NCBI GenBank assembly: GCA_964445985.1
Contig: CAYUMU010000060.1
Coordinates: 1-44,151 of the forward strand
Source of the DNA: CAYUMU01 sp964445985
GTDB taxonomy: Bacteria > Planctomycetota > Planctomycetia > Pirellulales > S012-138
Length of the DNA: 44,151 bases
Direction of reading: 5' to 3'
The translations under genes and the position numbers were made by a program. Below the pieces are notes generated by a model that did no database searches, was not told the origin of the DNA, and was given only the letters and a program-made list of their open reading frames with translations. This document shows, one piece after another, positions 14,720 to 23,203 of this stretch (the stretch's first letter is position 1; each line of letters begins with the position of its first letter).

Positions 14720-15781
14720 TTACGTGATGGAGCGCGCCCAGCGGGCCACGTCGAGCGGTTCGCGGATGGAGTCGCGCGGGGGCTCGGGGCCGCGGCTTTG
14801 CGGCGCCGTTGGCGATACCGGCCGGGGCGCGTAGTTCGTGAAAGACGGGCGCTGTTCGTGCAAGGCTTCGAGCCGGCTGAGCCGTTGGCGAAGGTCGTTC
14901 AGTTCGGCGTTCGCGGCATTCGTGGTGGGCATGGCGGGCGTGGCGGGCGTGGTGGGCGTGGTGGGGACTGCCGTGGGCAGGGCGTCGCCGCTGGCGTGTT
15001 CGAACAGGCCGCGGGTGGTCGCCGGATCGGCCACCAGGTCCACGCTGTTCACGCGCTCGATGGCTTCGATCAGCACTTGCTCGCCTTGCCGCCGCGTGCG
15101 GGCCTGCACGTTGTGGCTGAGGCCCACATTCTCGGGCGCGTGCTCGGCATCCCAGGCCAACTGCTCGGCGAGCGGATGACGAGGGTTGAAATACAGATCG
15201 CCAAACAGGCCGGCTTCGGTGGCCCGCACGTTTCGCAGGCAGCCGAGGCGGTCTTGATAATCGCGGGCTTCTTGCGGGCGGCCTTTGGGGTGATTGAGAT
15301 TGACCTTGACGCCTTCGTACAGCGGGGCCGCCGCGGCGACGACTTCTGTCCTATAGCTGCGGCCATTGCGGCTTTCGAGGCCGAGCACCTTGACGCCAAA
15401 AATGCGGCCGCCGTGCCGATCGACGCGAGGGCTGAGGCCCACGCTGCTGGTGTACTCCACCAGTTGTTCAATGCGCGGCTCGGCGCTGGCCTCGGCACGG
15501 CGATCTGCGCGCGGTTCGAAACGCTGCTCGGCCAGTGGCGCCACCGCGGCGGGCAGCCGGCCTTCGATGAGCGCCCGCGGCTGGGTGGAAGCGCCGAGCG
15601 AACGCCGCGCTCGCACGGCAATGTTGGCCGCGGCGAGGGCCGCGCCGTGGCTATCCAGGGCGCGATCGCAACTGGGAGCCAGCCGCTGCCCTTCGGCGTA
15701 GGCCGTTTCGAGCCAGAGAGCCTGTTCGGACTCGGTGAGCGGACCGATATCGGCCGCTGCCTGACGGAGCGAGAATTGCAT
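14720..15781 (-). CDS. Phage prohead protease / scaffold-like protein
   Basis: A 353-residue protein. Residues about 105-270 resemble Mu gpI-like or related capsid-maturation proteases with a fused scaffold: 'GRIFGVKVLGLESRNGRSY' (start of the beta barrel), 'YEGVKVNLNHPKG' with a possible catalytic His, 'GLFGDLYFNPRHPLAEQL', 'NVGLSHNVQA' with a Ser-His pair, and 'IERVNSVDLVADPATTRGLFE', the usual closing strand before the scaffold. A Thr/Pro/Ala linker (about 272-290) and a helix (NAELNDLRQRLSRLEALHEQ) form a scaffold-like tail. It is the first gene of the cluster. Its ATG is preceded by AATTCC-type heptamers and CAGGACTTTCCC. Upstream there is no terminase or portal gene. Confidence 0.65.
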   Translation of the reverse strand: MQFSLRQAAADIGPLTESEQALWLETAYAEGQRLAPSCDRALDSHGAALAAANIAVRARRSLGASTQPRALIEGRLPAAVAPLAEQRFEPRADRRAEASAEPRIEQLVEYTSSVGLSPRVDRHGGRIFGVKVLGLESRNGRSYRTEVVAAAAPLYEGVKVNLNHPKGRPQEARDYQDRLGCLRNVRATEAGLFGDLYFNPRHPLAEQLAWDAEHAPENVGLSHNVQARTRRQGEQVLIEAIERVNSVDLVADPATTRGLFEHASGDALPTAVPTTPTTPATPAMPTTNAANAELNDLRQRLSRLEALHEQRPSFTNYAPRPVSPTAPQSRGPEPPRDSIREPLDVARWARSIT

Positions 15782-16368
15782 GGGAAAGTCCTGGGGAAGT
15801 GCGGAGTGGGGAATTCGGAGCGCGGAATTGAGGAGAGAGAGGTTGGGGGTTGACGACGTGGGGCGCGAGCGATGGTTTGGTGGTTGTTTGGAGTGGGCAG
15901 GCTCTTCGCGGGAATGACGGTTCTAGGGCGAAGACGAAAAAGTCAGGGGCAATTCGGGAAGTAAATGATTGGCGGGTACAGAAGTGTTTTTGCGATGTGA
16001 CTTTGTCTCGCGGCGTTGCTTGTTTGCCTTCCCGCGATGGGTGAATATTGCCATAAATGTTCGTCTCGACCTATACATATTTTTTGTCCCGGGGCGATTT
16101 TTTTTGGGCGACGCGAACGGGCGGTTCGGAAGTGGTTTGTGGATGGCGAGTTGGGTGGCCCGCTTCCAGGGGAAGTGACTTGGGGGTTCGCCGCGCGGCC
16201 GCTGGGGATCGTTGGACGGGGGCGGAACGCGCAGGGCGGTGGGGCAAAAACGTTGCCTTGTCCGGCGATGTTCTACATAATCCAGTTCTCGCCAGGCAGG
16301 GCATCGTTCACCCCTGGCCTTGCTTCGCCTCGCGATCCCTCCCTCCTGCCTTCAGTGCTGCCCTGCCC
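15782..16368. other. Intergenic between divergent clusters
   Basis: 587 bp. The left end has the ATTCGG/GGAGTG heptamers of the protease leader. A GCGGGAATGACGG half-palindrome, as in the phage spacers, lies near 15909. The middle (16040-16115) is unusually A+T-rich with T6 and T8 runs and holds a candidate promoter for the PSD1 gene. No gene was seen. Confidence 0.5.
16048..16077 (+). promoter_or_regulatory. Candidate sigma-70 promoter of the first PSD1 operon
   Basis: TTGCCA (16048-16053), 18-bp spacer, TATACA (16072-16077), in the only A+T-rich stretch ahead of the gene. It would give a leader of about 285 nt. Planctomycete promoters are poorly defined, so this is tentative. Confidence 0.35.
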
Positions 16369-18630
16369 ATGTGGAAAATTGTTGCTCGAACTGTGTGCGG
16401 TATGGTGGCGGTGGCGCTGTGGGGCGGCGTGGCCGTAGCGCAATCGCGGGGAACGGAGACCTCGCCGGTATCGTTTCAGCACGAGGTGATGGCGGTGCTC
16501 TCCAAGTCGGGCTGCAACCTGGGGGTTTGTCACGGCAACAAAAACGGCAAGGGCGGGTTCAAGCTATCGTTGCGAGGGCAGGAGCCGGCGGTCGATTATC
16601 TCACGCTGACGAGGGCCGAAACCGCGAGGCGGTTCGATCCGCTGATGCCTGGGCAGAGCTTGTTGCTGAAGAAGCCCAGCATGCAGCTGGCTCATGAGGG
16701 GGGCCGGCGGCTGAGGGTGGGCGACGATCAATATCAACTTCTTCTGCAATGGATCTCGCAAGGCTTGCCGAGCGATTTGAAGACGGCCCCGCGGCTCACG
16801 GCCTTGGAGGTTTCGCCTTCGCGGCAGGTGCTTCACGCCCCACAAGCTGAAGTGCAATTGAAGGTGACCGCTACGTTCGCCGATGGCAGCCGCCGCGACG
16901 TGGCCCACCTGGCCGTTTATGAGCCGGTGAATGCCAACCTGGTGGAGGTCAGTTCCACCGGCTTATGCGTGGGCCAGGGGGCGGGCGAAACGGTGGTGCT
17001 GGTGCGCTACCTGGATTTGCAAGCGCCGGTCACGCTGGCCTTTGTTCCTGATCGGCCGGACATTGCCGAACGGCTTCCGCCGGCCGAGCACGAGATCGAT
17101 CGGCAGGTGTTTGCGAAGCTGGCCGAACTGCGGTTGCCGCCGGCGACGCGGACCACCGATGCGGAGTTTGTCCGCCGCGTTTACCTGGATGTGCTGGGTA
17201 TTTTGCCCTCGGCCCACGAAGCTCGGCAGTTTGTGGCCAGCAGCGATCCTCGCAAGCGAGACGTGTTGATCGACGCGCTGCTGGAGCGGCCAGAGTATGC
17301 CGAGCATTGGGCGCTCAAGTGGGCCGACTTATTAAAGAACGAAGAGAAGGTGCTCGACCGCAAAGGCGTGCAAAATTTTCAGCAGTGGATTCGCAGCAGC
17401 TTTGCCGAGAACAAGCCGCTCGATCGGTTTGCCAGGGAGCTCGTGGCCGCGCGGGGGAGCACTTATACCGAGCCGGCGGCCAACTGGTATCGGGCCAATC
17501 GCGATCCGATCAGTCGGGCCGAGGCCACGGCGCAGGTGTTCCTGGGTGTGCGGTTGCAATGCGCCAAGTGTCATAACCATCCGTTCGATCGTTGGACGCA
17601 AGACGACTATTACAATTGGGCGGCGTTCTTTGCCCGCGTGGATTACAAGATTCTCTCCAATAACCGCCGCGACCGGAACGACAAGCACGAGTTCGACGGC
17701 GAACAGATTGTGTGGATGAAGGACGAAGGCGAAGTGCTCAACGCCCGGACAGGCCAAGATGCCACGCCGCATTTTCTGGGGGACGGCCCGCTTGCATTAG
17801 CCAAGGGAAACAGCGAGCCAGACCGATTGCTGGCTTTGGCCGATTGGGTTAGTGCTCCTGGCAATCGGCGGTTTGCCGAGGTGCAGGTGAATCGCATTTG
17901 GGCTCAATTGCTAGGGCGAGGGCTGGTGGAGCCGATTGACGATTTTCGCGCCACGAATCCGGCTTCGCACCCCGAGTTGCTGGCCGCGTTGGCAGACGAC
18001 TTTGTGGAGCACGGCTTCGATGTGCGTCGCACCATTCGCAACATTTTGCGGTCGCGCGCGTATCAGCTTGCGGCCACGGCTGGCAGTGTTGTTGATGAAG
18101 CAGCGAGCGAGCAGAACTTTGCCCAGGCAATTGAGCAGCGTTTGCCGGCGGAACCGCTGCTCGACGCCATTTGCCAGGTGCTGGGCGCGCCGGCCGAGTT
18201 CCGCGGTTATCCGCGCGGCATGAGGGCGGGCCAAATCCCGGGCATCATGGCCGTTCGTCCTCGCGACATGCCTCCCACTTCCGGCGACAAGTTCCTGGAG
18301 CTGTTCGGCAAACCGCCGCGATTGCTGACCTGCGAGTGCGAACGCTCCCAGGACGCCACGCTGGGGCAAACCTTTCAGTTGGTGAGCGGCCCGCTGCTGA
18401 ACGAGTTGCTATCGCACCAGGAGAATCGGCTGGGCCGCCTGTTGGCCTCGGGGGAATCGGTGGAGGCCGTGATTGATGAACTATTCTGGACGGCGCTGAG
18501 CCGTGCCCCGCAGGATGATGAATTGGCGCGGCTGGCGGAGTATGTGCGGAGCGCGGAGAACCAGCGGCAGGCCTGGGAGGATATTGCCTGGGGGATTTTG
18601 AATTCACGGGAGTTTTTGTATCGGCGATAA
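16369..18630 (+). CDS. Secreted DUF1549/DUF1553 (PSD1-type) protein
   Basis: A 753-residue planctomycete-type protein. Residues 1-25 (MWKIVARTVCGMVAVALWGGVAVAQ) form a Sec signal peptide. The segment SGCNLGVCHGNKNGKGGF (about 46-63) holds a Cys-x4-Cys-His motif of the N-terminal region of this family. A bacterial Ig-like region follows (about 140-225, 'QLKVTATFADGSRRDVAHLAVYE'). Then DUF1549 (about 240-450) contains a CxxCH haem-type motif in 'QCAKCHNHPFDRWTQDDYY', and DUF1553 (about 480-745) closes with 'LLTCECERSQDATLGQTFQL'. Function of the family is not established; cytochrome-like motifs suggest periplasmic redox or substrate handling with the partner DUF1501 protein. The ATG at 16369 is chosen for the signal peptide; it has no clear Shine-Dalgarno. 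Confidence 0.85.
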   Translation: MWKIVARTVCGMVAVALWGGVAVAQSRGTETSPVSFQHEVMAVLSKSGCNLGVCHGNKNGKGGFKLSLRGQEPAVDYLTLTRAETARRFDPLMPGQSLLLKKPSMQLAHEGGRRLRVGDDQYQLLLQWISQGLPSDLKTAPRLTALEVSPSRQVLHAPQAEVQLKVTATFADGSRRDVAHLAVYEPVNANLVEVSSTGLCVGQGAGETVVLVRYLDLQAPVTLAFVPDRPDIAERLPPAEHEIDRQVFAKLAELRLPPATRTTDAEFVRRVYLDVLGILPSAHEARQFVASSDPRKRDVLIDALLERPEYAEHWALKWADLLKNEEKVLDRKGVQNFQQWIRSSFAENKPLDRFARELVAARGSTYTEPAANWYRANRDPISRAEATAQVFLGVRLQCAKCHNHPFDRWTQDDYYNWAAFFARVDYKILSNNRRDRNDKHEFDGEQIVWMKDEGEVLNARTGQDATPHFLGDGPLALAKGNSEPDRLLALADWVSAPGNRRFAEVQVNRIWAQLLGRGLVEPIDDFRATNPASHPELLAALADDFVEHGFDVRRTIRNILRSRAYQLAATAGSVVDEAASEQNFAQAIEQRLPAEPLLDAICQVLGAPAEFRGYPRGMRAGQIPGIMAVRPRDMPPTSGDKFLELFGKPPRLLTCECERSQDATLGQTFQLVSGPLLNELLSHQENRLGRLLASGESVEAVIDELFWTALSRAPQDDELARLAEYVRSAENQRQAWEDIAWGILNSREFLYRR

Positions 18631-18680
18631 TGGCTAATAGGGCGATTGGGTTGCAATACGGGCGAGAATAAGAGTTAGCG

Positions 18681-19235
18681 ATGGCGACAACGCATACTTT
18701 ACTAACAGCAGAACAGTTCGCGCAATTGCCCGACGACGGCATACCGCGTGAGCTTGAACGGGGCGAAGTTGTTGAGATGAATCGACCTGGGTACTGGCAT
18801 GGTTTCATTTGCAATGAAATCGGCGCCATCTTGAGAGCGTATGTTCGGCCTCAAAAGCTGGGCAGGGTTGTCGGAAACGACGCAGGCGTTGTAACTCAGC
18901 GACATCCTGATTCGGTTCGAGGACCAGATATTGCTTACTACAGCTTTTCGCGGGTTCCCGAATATGAACGACCCGAGAAATATCCTGTATTGCCTCCCGA
19001 GTTAGTGTTTGAAGTCCTTTCGCCCGAGGATCGCTGGCCCAAGGTCTTGCAAAAGGTGTCGGAATACCTGAGCGCGGGCGTTCTCGCTGTCTGCGTCGTC
19101 GATCCGGGTCGAAATAGCCTGACGCTCTATTCTGGAAATGACGCACCGAAAGTATTCGGCGCGGAAGACACGTTGGAATTGCCCGGGATCTTGCCTGGCT
19201 GGACAGTGAAGGTTTCGGAACTGCTCGGCCTTTGA
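18681..19235 (+). CDS. Uma2-family (DUF820) nuclease-fold protein
   Basis: A 184-residue protein of the Uma2/DUF820 family, which has a PD-(D/E)xK nuclease-like fold. Features are 'LTAEQFAQLPDDGIPRELERGEVVEM' at the N-terminus, 'RGPDIAYYSFSRVP' with Asp in the P-D motif, 'PPELVFEVLSPED' with the catalytic-type Glu, then 'KVSEYLSAGVLAVCVVDP'. Many bacteria carry numerous copies of unknown role. It starts 50 bp after the PSD1 stop and ends 36 bp before the DUF1501 start, interrupting a pair that is normally adjacent. The gene is somewhat more A+T-rich than its neighbours. Confidence 0.85.
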   Translation: MATTHTLLTAEQFAQLPDDGIPRELERGEVVEMNRPGYWHGFICNEIGAILRAYVRPQKLGRVVGNDAGVVTQRHPDSVRGPDIAYYSFSRVPEYERPEKYPVLPPELVFEVLSPEDRWPKVLQKVSEYLSAGVLAVCVVDPGRNSLTLYSGNDAPKVFGAEDTLELPGILPGWTVKVSELLGL

Positions 19236-19271
19236 AGAAGTTTCCCCTGCTCGTTATCAAGATCAACGCCC

Positions 19272-20678
19272 ATGAGCCATTCGCGGCCGCACCCGTTCCC
19301 GAGCATGCCAACCATCCCCCGCCGCACCGCCCTGCAAATCGGCGGAGCGGGCCTGTTGGGCCTCAACGCGGCCCAGTTCCTACGCGCTGAAGATAAAGCC
19401 GCGGGCGCGCAAGCTGGTCCGCCCGCCAAGGCCAAGAGTGTTATTTTTTTGTATCAGTTTGGCGGGCCCACGCATATTGATACTTTTGATCTCAAGCCCG
19501 AGGCTCCCGCGGGCATTCGCGGCCCGCACCAGGGCATTGCCAGCAGCGTGCCGGGCGTGAGTGTGTGCGAGCATTTGCCGCGGGTCGCCAAAATTCTGGA
19601 TAGGGTGTGTCAGATTCGCTCGATGCACCATGATATGAAAAGTCATAACTCGGCTTCGTATTACGCCCTGACGGGTCACGAGCCGCCGGTGGACGACATT
19701 CGCCTCCGTGATTCGATCGAGTTGTTTCCCGCGTATGGGTCGGTGGTGGATCGGCTGGCCCCCAGTCGCGGTGATCTGCCGACGTTCGTGGCGTTTCCGC
19801 ACGTGATTCGCGATGGCTCCATTACGCCGGGCCAGCATGCCAGCTTCCTGGGCAAAGCGCACGATCCGCTGCTGATTACCGAAGACCCCAACGGCGACAA
19901 CTTCCGCCTGCCGGAGCTGAGCCTGCCAAACAATCTTTCGGTGGACCGGCTGCACAACCGCAGGGCTTTGCAGCAGTTGATCGACGGCCGGTTGTCCAAG
20001 CTGGAAGGCGAAGCGAATGGCGGGGCCACCAGCGCTTACTATGATCGGGCACTACAAATGCTCAGCTCGGATCGGGTTCGCCAGGCGTTTGATCTGTCGC
20101 GCGAGTCGGAGCAAACCCGAAACGCTTATGGTCGCACCACGTATGGGCAGAGTTGCTTGCTGGCCCGGCGGCTGGTCGAGTCGGGCGTGAAGTTCGTGAA
20201 CGTGTATTTTTCCAACTCGATTGGAGGGCAGAGCTTTACCTCGGGCGGCTGGGATACCCACGGCTTCAACAACACCCGCATGTTCCCCATCGTGCAGAAG
20301 TACCACTTGCCGCTCACCGATCAAACGCTGCCCACGCTACTCAACGATTTAGACGACCGCGGACTGCTGGACGACACGCTGGTGGTGTGGGTGGGCGAGT
20401 TTGGCCGCACGCCCAAGATCAACGAGAACATCAGCCGCGACCATTGGCCCAAGTGCTATACGGCGCTGTTGGCCGGGGGCGGCGTGAAGCGGGGATATGT
20501 TCACGGGGCGTCGGATCGCGGCGGCGCTTACCCCAACCGCGACGGCGTGCGGCCCGAGGATCTGACGGCCACCATGTTCCACCTGCTGGGCATCGACTAT
20601 CGGGCGGAGGTTTTCGACGCGGCGAACCGGCCGCTGCCGATCGCGCCGGGGCGGCCGGTTTACGATATTCTGGCTTGA
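19272..20678 (+). CDS. DUF1501 protein, Tat-exported
   Basis: A 468-residue DUF1501 protein, related in fold to alkaline phosphatase/sulfatase enzymes. The N-terminus has a twin-arginine signal (TIPRRTALQIGGAGLLGL) about 15 residues in. Family landmarks are 'VIFLYQFGGPTHIDTFDLKPEAP', 'IRSMHHDMKSHNSASYYALTGHEPP', 'YGQSCLLARRLVESGVKFV', 'GGWDTHGFNNTRMFP', 'LVVWVGEFGRTPKIN' and 'DHWPKCYTALLAGGGVKRG'. The conserved Asp/His residues in these segments match metal-site positions of the superfamily. A second possible start lies at 19305. It pairs with the upstream PSD1 gene, a well-known planctomycete association of unknown substrate; the Uma2 gene lies between. Confidence 0.85.
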   Translation: MSHSRPHPFPSMPTIPRRTALQIGGAGLLGLNAAQFLRAEDKAAGAQAGPPAKAKSVIFLYQFGGPTHIDTFDLKPEAPAGIRGPHQGIASSVPGVSVCEHLPRVAKILDRVCQIRSMHHDMKSHNSASYYALTGHEPPVDDIRLRDSIELFPAYGSVVDRLAPSRGDLPTFVAFPHVIRDGSITPGQHASFLGKAHDPLLITEDPNGDNFRLPELSLPNNLSVDRLHNRRALQQLIDGRLSKLEGEANGGATSAYYDRALQMLSSDRVRQAFDLSRESEQTRNAYGRTTYGQSCLLARRLVESGVKFVNVYFSNSIGGQSFTSGGWDTHGFNNTRMFPIVQKYHLPLTDQTLPTLLNDLDDRGLLDDTLVVWVGEFGRTPKINENISRDHWPKCYTALLAGGGVKRGYVHGASDRGGAYPNRDGVRPEDLTATMFHLLGIDYRAEVFDAANRPLPIAPGRPVYDILA

Positions 20679-20713
20679 GTTTGCTGAAGGGCAGACCGCC
20701 GCGTGGCATGTCA

Positions 20714-21430
20714 TCAACACTCGTACCAGCGGAACATGCACGGTTTGGACAGGCGGTTGTTGAGAAGAGACTGCGCCAAGCCATCCGCCACGTCGCACGA
20801 GCGAATCGAATCGCCCTTCCGAGGCGGTTGCCCCTCGGCTGTGAGCGGCCACTGTTCGCGCCATGCCCGTAGAAAGAAGTCGATCACCCTTCGAGTTTGT
20901 GAGACGCCGATGCCGTCGCCGCCCACGGGCATCATGTCGGGCAGTCCGGGAAGCATGGGAGGCGGGCCGGATTGCCCCAGAACCGCGTGAGCGACGTCCG
21001 GGAGCAAGACCTCGGACGGATCGACGCGGCTGGCGTGTAGGTGATACACGGCCGTGAGAGAAGCCATGGACAAATCGCCGCGAACAAACGCGGCGCCGGC
21101 GCACGAGACGATGTCGTCCGCGTAGTCGTAATCGTCCTTCTCAACATCGACCCCGCAATCCCACAAATTCTTCGATTCGAGGACCGCCCAGAGGAAGTAG
21201 AAGGGAGCGTCGCACATGGCGAGGGTCGCCCGCACCGTTTTCCGCGCGAGGATGTCATCGACGGCCTCGATTTGTGATTCATCATCCAATGCCCACTCGG
21301 CAAGGAACTCCCTGGCCGACCCCCACGAGTTCCAACCGGGGTATGCTTTCTCGAAGGCAGGCCATCGCATCGCAATCGCGGGGTCGAACCTGGCCCGGTC
21401 GAAAACGACATACTCGTGTGTGTTTGACAT
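20714..21430 (-). CDS. Hypothetical protein, 238 aa
   Basis: A 238-residue soluble, acidic protein (MSNTHEYVVFDRARFDPAIAM...), rich in Asp, Trp and Cys, with no signal peptide. The first ~75 residues with 'YPGWNSWGSAREFLAEWALDDESQIEAVDDI' look helical. The C-terminal part includes Pro/Gly-rich 'GPPPMLPGLPDMMPVGGDGIG'. I recognise no family. It converges with the DUF1501 gene (35-bp gap) and begins a region of toxin-antitoxin and remnant genes, so an immunity or accessory role is possible but unsupported. Confidence 0.55.
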   Translation of the reverse strand: MSNTHEYVVFDRARFDPAIAMRWPAFEKAYPGWNSWGSAREFLAEWALDDESQIEAVDDILARKTVRATLAMCDAPFYFLWAVLESKNLWDCGVDVEKDDYDYADDIVSCAGAAFVRGDLSMASLTAVYHLHASRVDPSEVLLPDVAHAVLGQSGPPPMLPGLPDMMPVGGDGIGVSQTRRVIDFFLRAWREQWPLTAEGQPPRKGDSIRSCDVADGLAQSLLNNRLSKPCMFRWYEC

Positions 21431-21437
21431 TAAAATC

Positions 21438-21596
21438 CAACGCTCGCTCTAAGGGAAGGTTGCCGGGTTGTACAAACTGCCAATAGCGATCAAGAGCAGT
21501 TACCCATGTGCCGGCATCAGGCGACCGCCAGAGTTCCGCAACCGTGAGCATTTGAAGTGCCTCTGCCGCCGAATGATCAGGAACACCGGGCGGCAA
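21438..21596 (-). pseudogene. Possible N-terminal gene fragment
   Basis: The minus-strand frame reads HSAAEALQMLTVAELWRSPD, then TWVTALDRYWQFVQPGNLPL and ERALDF, which looks like real coding ('A.d.YW.fv.p.n..lE.a.d' recalls an N-terminal region of planctomycete and cyanobacterial proteins of unknown function). It then runs out of frame into the start of the 238-aa gene. No good start codon is seen. It is probably a remnant cut off by a rearrangement. Confidence 0.3.
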
Positions 21597-21661
21597 TCAA
21601 CAATGATCCATTTCAATACTTGCATCAGCCGCCGCTCCGGCGTGGAAACGTACCGCATATT

Positions 21662-21886
21662 TCACCGTAATTCCGCCAATCGCCGTTCCACGTCTTCACG
21701 ACTTAAGGCTGATCCTGGGTTGGCGTTATGGTCAGACATGCGCCGGGCGAGCTCGGCACGCTGTTCAGGCGTCAAAACAGGTAGGTCCGCATCATCGAGC
21801 GAATCCCATATCGCTTCGGCAAGCCGAAGCCGGTCAGAAACGGACATCGCAGGAACGGATTCAAGGGTTTGGTTGATCGTCTGCAT
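21662..21886 (-). CDS. Addiction-module antitoxin (Unstab_antitox-like)
   Basis: A 74-residue protein with the compact layout of the RelB/ParE-partner 'addiction module component' family: 'SVSDRLRLAEAIWDSLDDADLPVLTPEQRAELARRM' followed by 'ALSREDVERRLAEL'. The start at 21886 has GGAGG eight bases upstream and gives the usual family length; longer frames include a dispersed repeat. In such modules the antitoxin gene precedes a RelE/ParE-type toxin by a few bases. Here the downstream frame starting at 21658 runs only 52 codons and does not resemble a toxin, so this antitoxin appears to be an orphan. Confidence 0.8.
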   Translation of the reverse strand: MQTINQTLESVPAMSVSDRLRLAEAIWDSLDDADLPVLTPEQRAELARRMSDHNANPGSALSREDVERRLAELR

Positions 21887-21952
21887 AAGAGAATCCTCCA
21901 TCATGTCCATTGGCACTTGAATGTCGGGGGGAGATGAGCTGGTTGCCGTTCG

Positions 21953-22004
21953 CGCTTGATCCATTATGTATCGCGCAGCATGGCAGTTCAACGGGTCGGC
22001 CACG
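21953..22004. repeat. 52-bp direct repeat, copy A
   Basis: Matches 22721-22772 at 46 of 52 positions (core ATTATGTATCGCGC ... ATGGCAGTTCAACGGG). The two copies are in the same orientation and bracket hicBA. Confidence 0.85.
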
Positions 22005-22138
22005 TGCGGCGCGCGTCGAACCTGCCTCGGACGGTGAAGGCGATTGGAATCTCATGCGAAAGGGACGCGCGGCTGGTTCGTCCATTCCTTGATGCGGACT
22101 CGGGCCGCTCCGATTGACCGTGCGCTGCATGATTGGCC

Positions 22139-22324
22139 TTATTGACTCCCCAACCCAAGCTGCTTGCGAATCACTTCGCACAGGGTATCCGCAAGCTCCC
22201 GATGCCGTGGTATCGGAGCCTGCCGACCGGTGGCGGGGTTGCGATACAAATCGTGCCGCCCACCATGGCGCACAAACTCACACCCCTCTCGCTCCAGCTC
22301 TCGGATGAACGCCGCCCGCTTCAA
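22139..22324 (-). CDS. hicA: HicA-family mRNA interferase toxin
   Basis: A 61-residue toxin: 'KRAAFIRELEREGCEFVRHGGRHDLYRNPATGRQAPIPRH' followed by a final helix (LADTLCEVIRKQLGL). The double-stranded-RNA-binding-like fold and the catalytic His in 'RHGGRHDLY' are as expected for HicA ribonucleases, which cleave mRNA. It overlaps the upstream antitoxin gene by four bases. The order antitoxin-toxin is the less common but well-known hicBA arrangement. Confidence 0.9.
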   Translation of the reverse strand: MKRAAFIRELEREGCEFVRHGGRHDLYRNPATGRQAPIPRHRELADTLCEVIRKQLGLGSQ

Positions 22325-22527
22325 ACTTCCAACTCCAGTGGCTGTTGTTGGGCGGGCATGGGGGCAGCCGGGCGGTTCTGCGTGACGATCAGGTCGTAGG
22401 CGTCTTGAATGTTCTCCCGGAGTTCCTCCAGCGTCGTGCCCTGGCTGAAGACCCCGGGGACTTCCAGGAGGCGACCGACGTACCAGTCGCCGTCTTGCCA
22501 GAACTCAAGCGTAAACTGGCCTCGCAT
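22321..22527 (-). CDS. hicB: HicB-family antitoxin
   Basis: A 68-residue protein with the HicB core 'FTLEFWQDGDWYVGRLLEVPGVFSQGTTLEELRENIQDAYDLIV', a partial RNase H fold that binds HicA. It lacks a C-terminal CopG or HTH DNA-binding extension, as in short HicB versions, so autoregulation by this protein alone is uncertain. It overlaps hicA by ATGA, giving translational coupling. Confidence 0.9.
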   Translation of the reverse strand: MRGQFTLEFWQDGDWYVGRLLEVPGVFSQGTTLEELRENIQDAYDLIVTQNRPAAPMPAQQQPLELEV

Positions 22528-23203
22528 CGCGCAAACCTTTCCTTTCCTGCCGCTGTTGCACCAAGCCCCCCCTTAACGCGGGTAAACCGCAAATGAACGC
22601 GGGAGGCATTAAAGTTCTCTGCAGCTTGCATAGATGATAACGAGCAAGAAACTACACTCACCAAAATAGACGAAGTGACGACGGAACTGCAAGCGACGGA
22701 CACAGCAAGCCCGCCAAAGACGCTTGATTTATTATGTATCGCGCCACATGGCAGTTCAACGGGCCGGCGACGATGGATTGGCCATGGGGAAATCTGACCG
22801 TCTTCGCCGCTGGAAGCCTTCCTGGCGATGCAGGAATTCCTTGCGTTTTCCGTCTGGGGCACAAAGTTGACCGCCCCGGGCCAGCCATTTCCATTCGTGC
22901 CCGCCTTTCCAACAGTAAGAACCGCGCTCGTCGCCAGAACCGTCTTCGCCCGCCGTGATGGCAAAAATGCCCAAACCGGGGGGGTGAATTCTGGTTTTCC
23001 ACCAGTTAGAATAAGCGTTTTGGAAAAAGCTGTTGTTGCCCATTTTGGGCCGCGGCCCCTTCCATCATTGCTTCCCTCGAACCAAGCGGTTTCCCCCAGC
23101 AATTCGCGCAGGGTTTGCGACGCGATTTTCCGCCGTGCCTTTTTCGCGCGTCTTGCGTACCAATAACGAGCAACCGCTAGCGATTATCAGGAGACGCTTC
23201 GCC
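22528..23203. other. Intergenic region upstream of the Gfo/Idh gene
   Basis: 676 bp. It contains the second copy of the 52-bp repeat. A minus-strand frame at 22756-23043 has a sensible-looking N-terminus (NSFFQNAYSNWWKTRI) but ends in repeat sequence and has no recognisable domain. No supported gene. The Gfo/Idh start has AGGAG about ten bases upstream. Confidence 0.5.
22721..22772. repeat. 52-bp direct repeat, copy B
   Basis: Second copy of the repeat at 21953-22004, 717 bp downstream of hicBA's other flank, same orientation. Confidence 0.85.

Noticed and set aside
22756..23043. 95-codon minus-strand frame upstream of the Gfo/Idh gene
   Set aside because: No start signal or family; it runs into the 52-bp repeat. 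It cannot be excluded as a small gene but is not supported.
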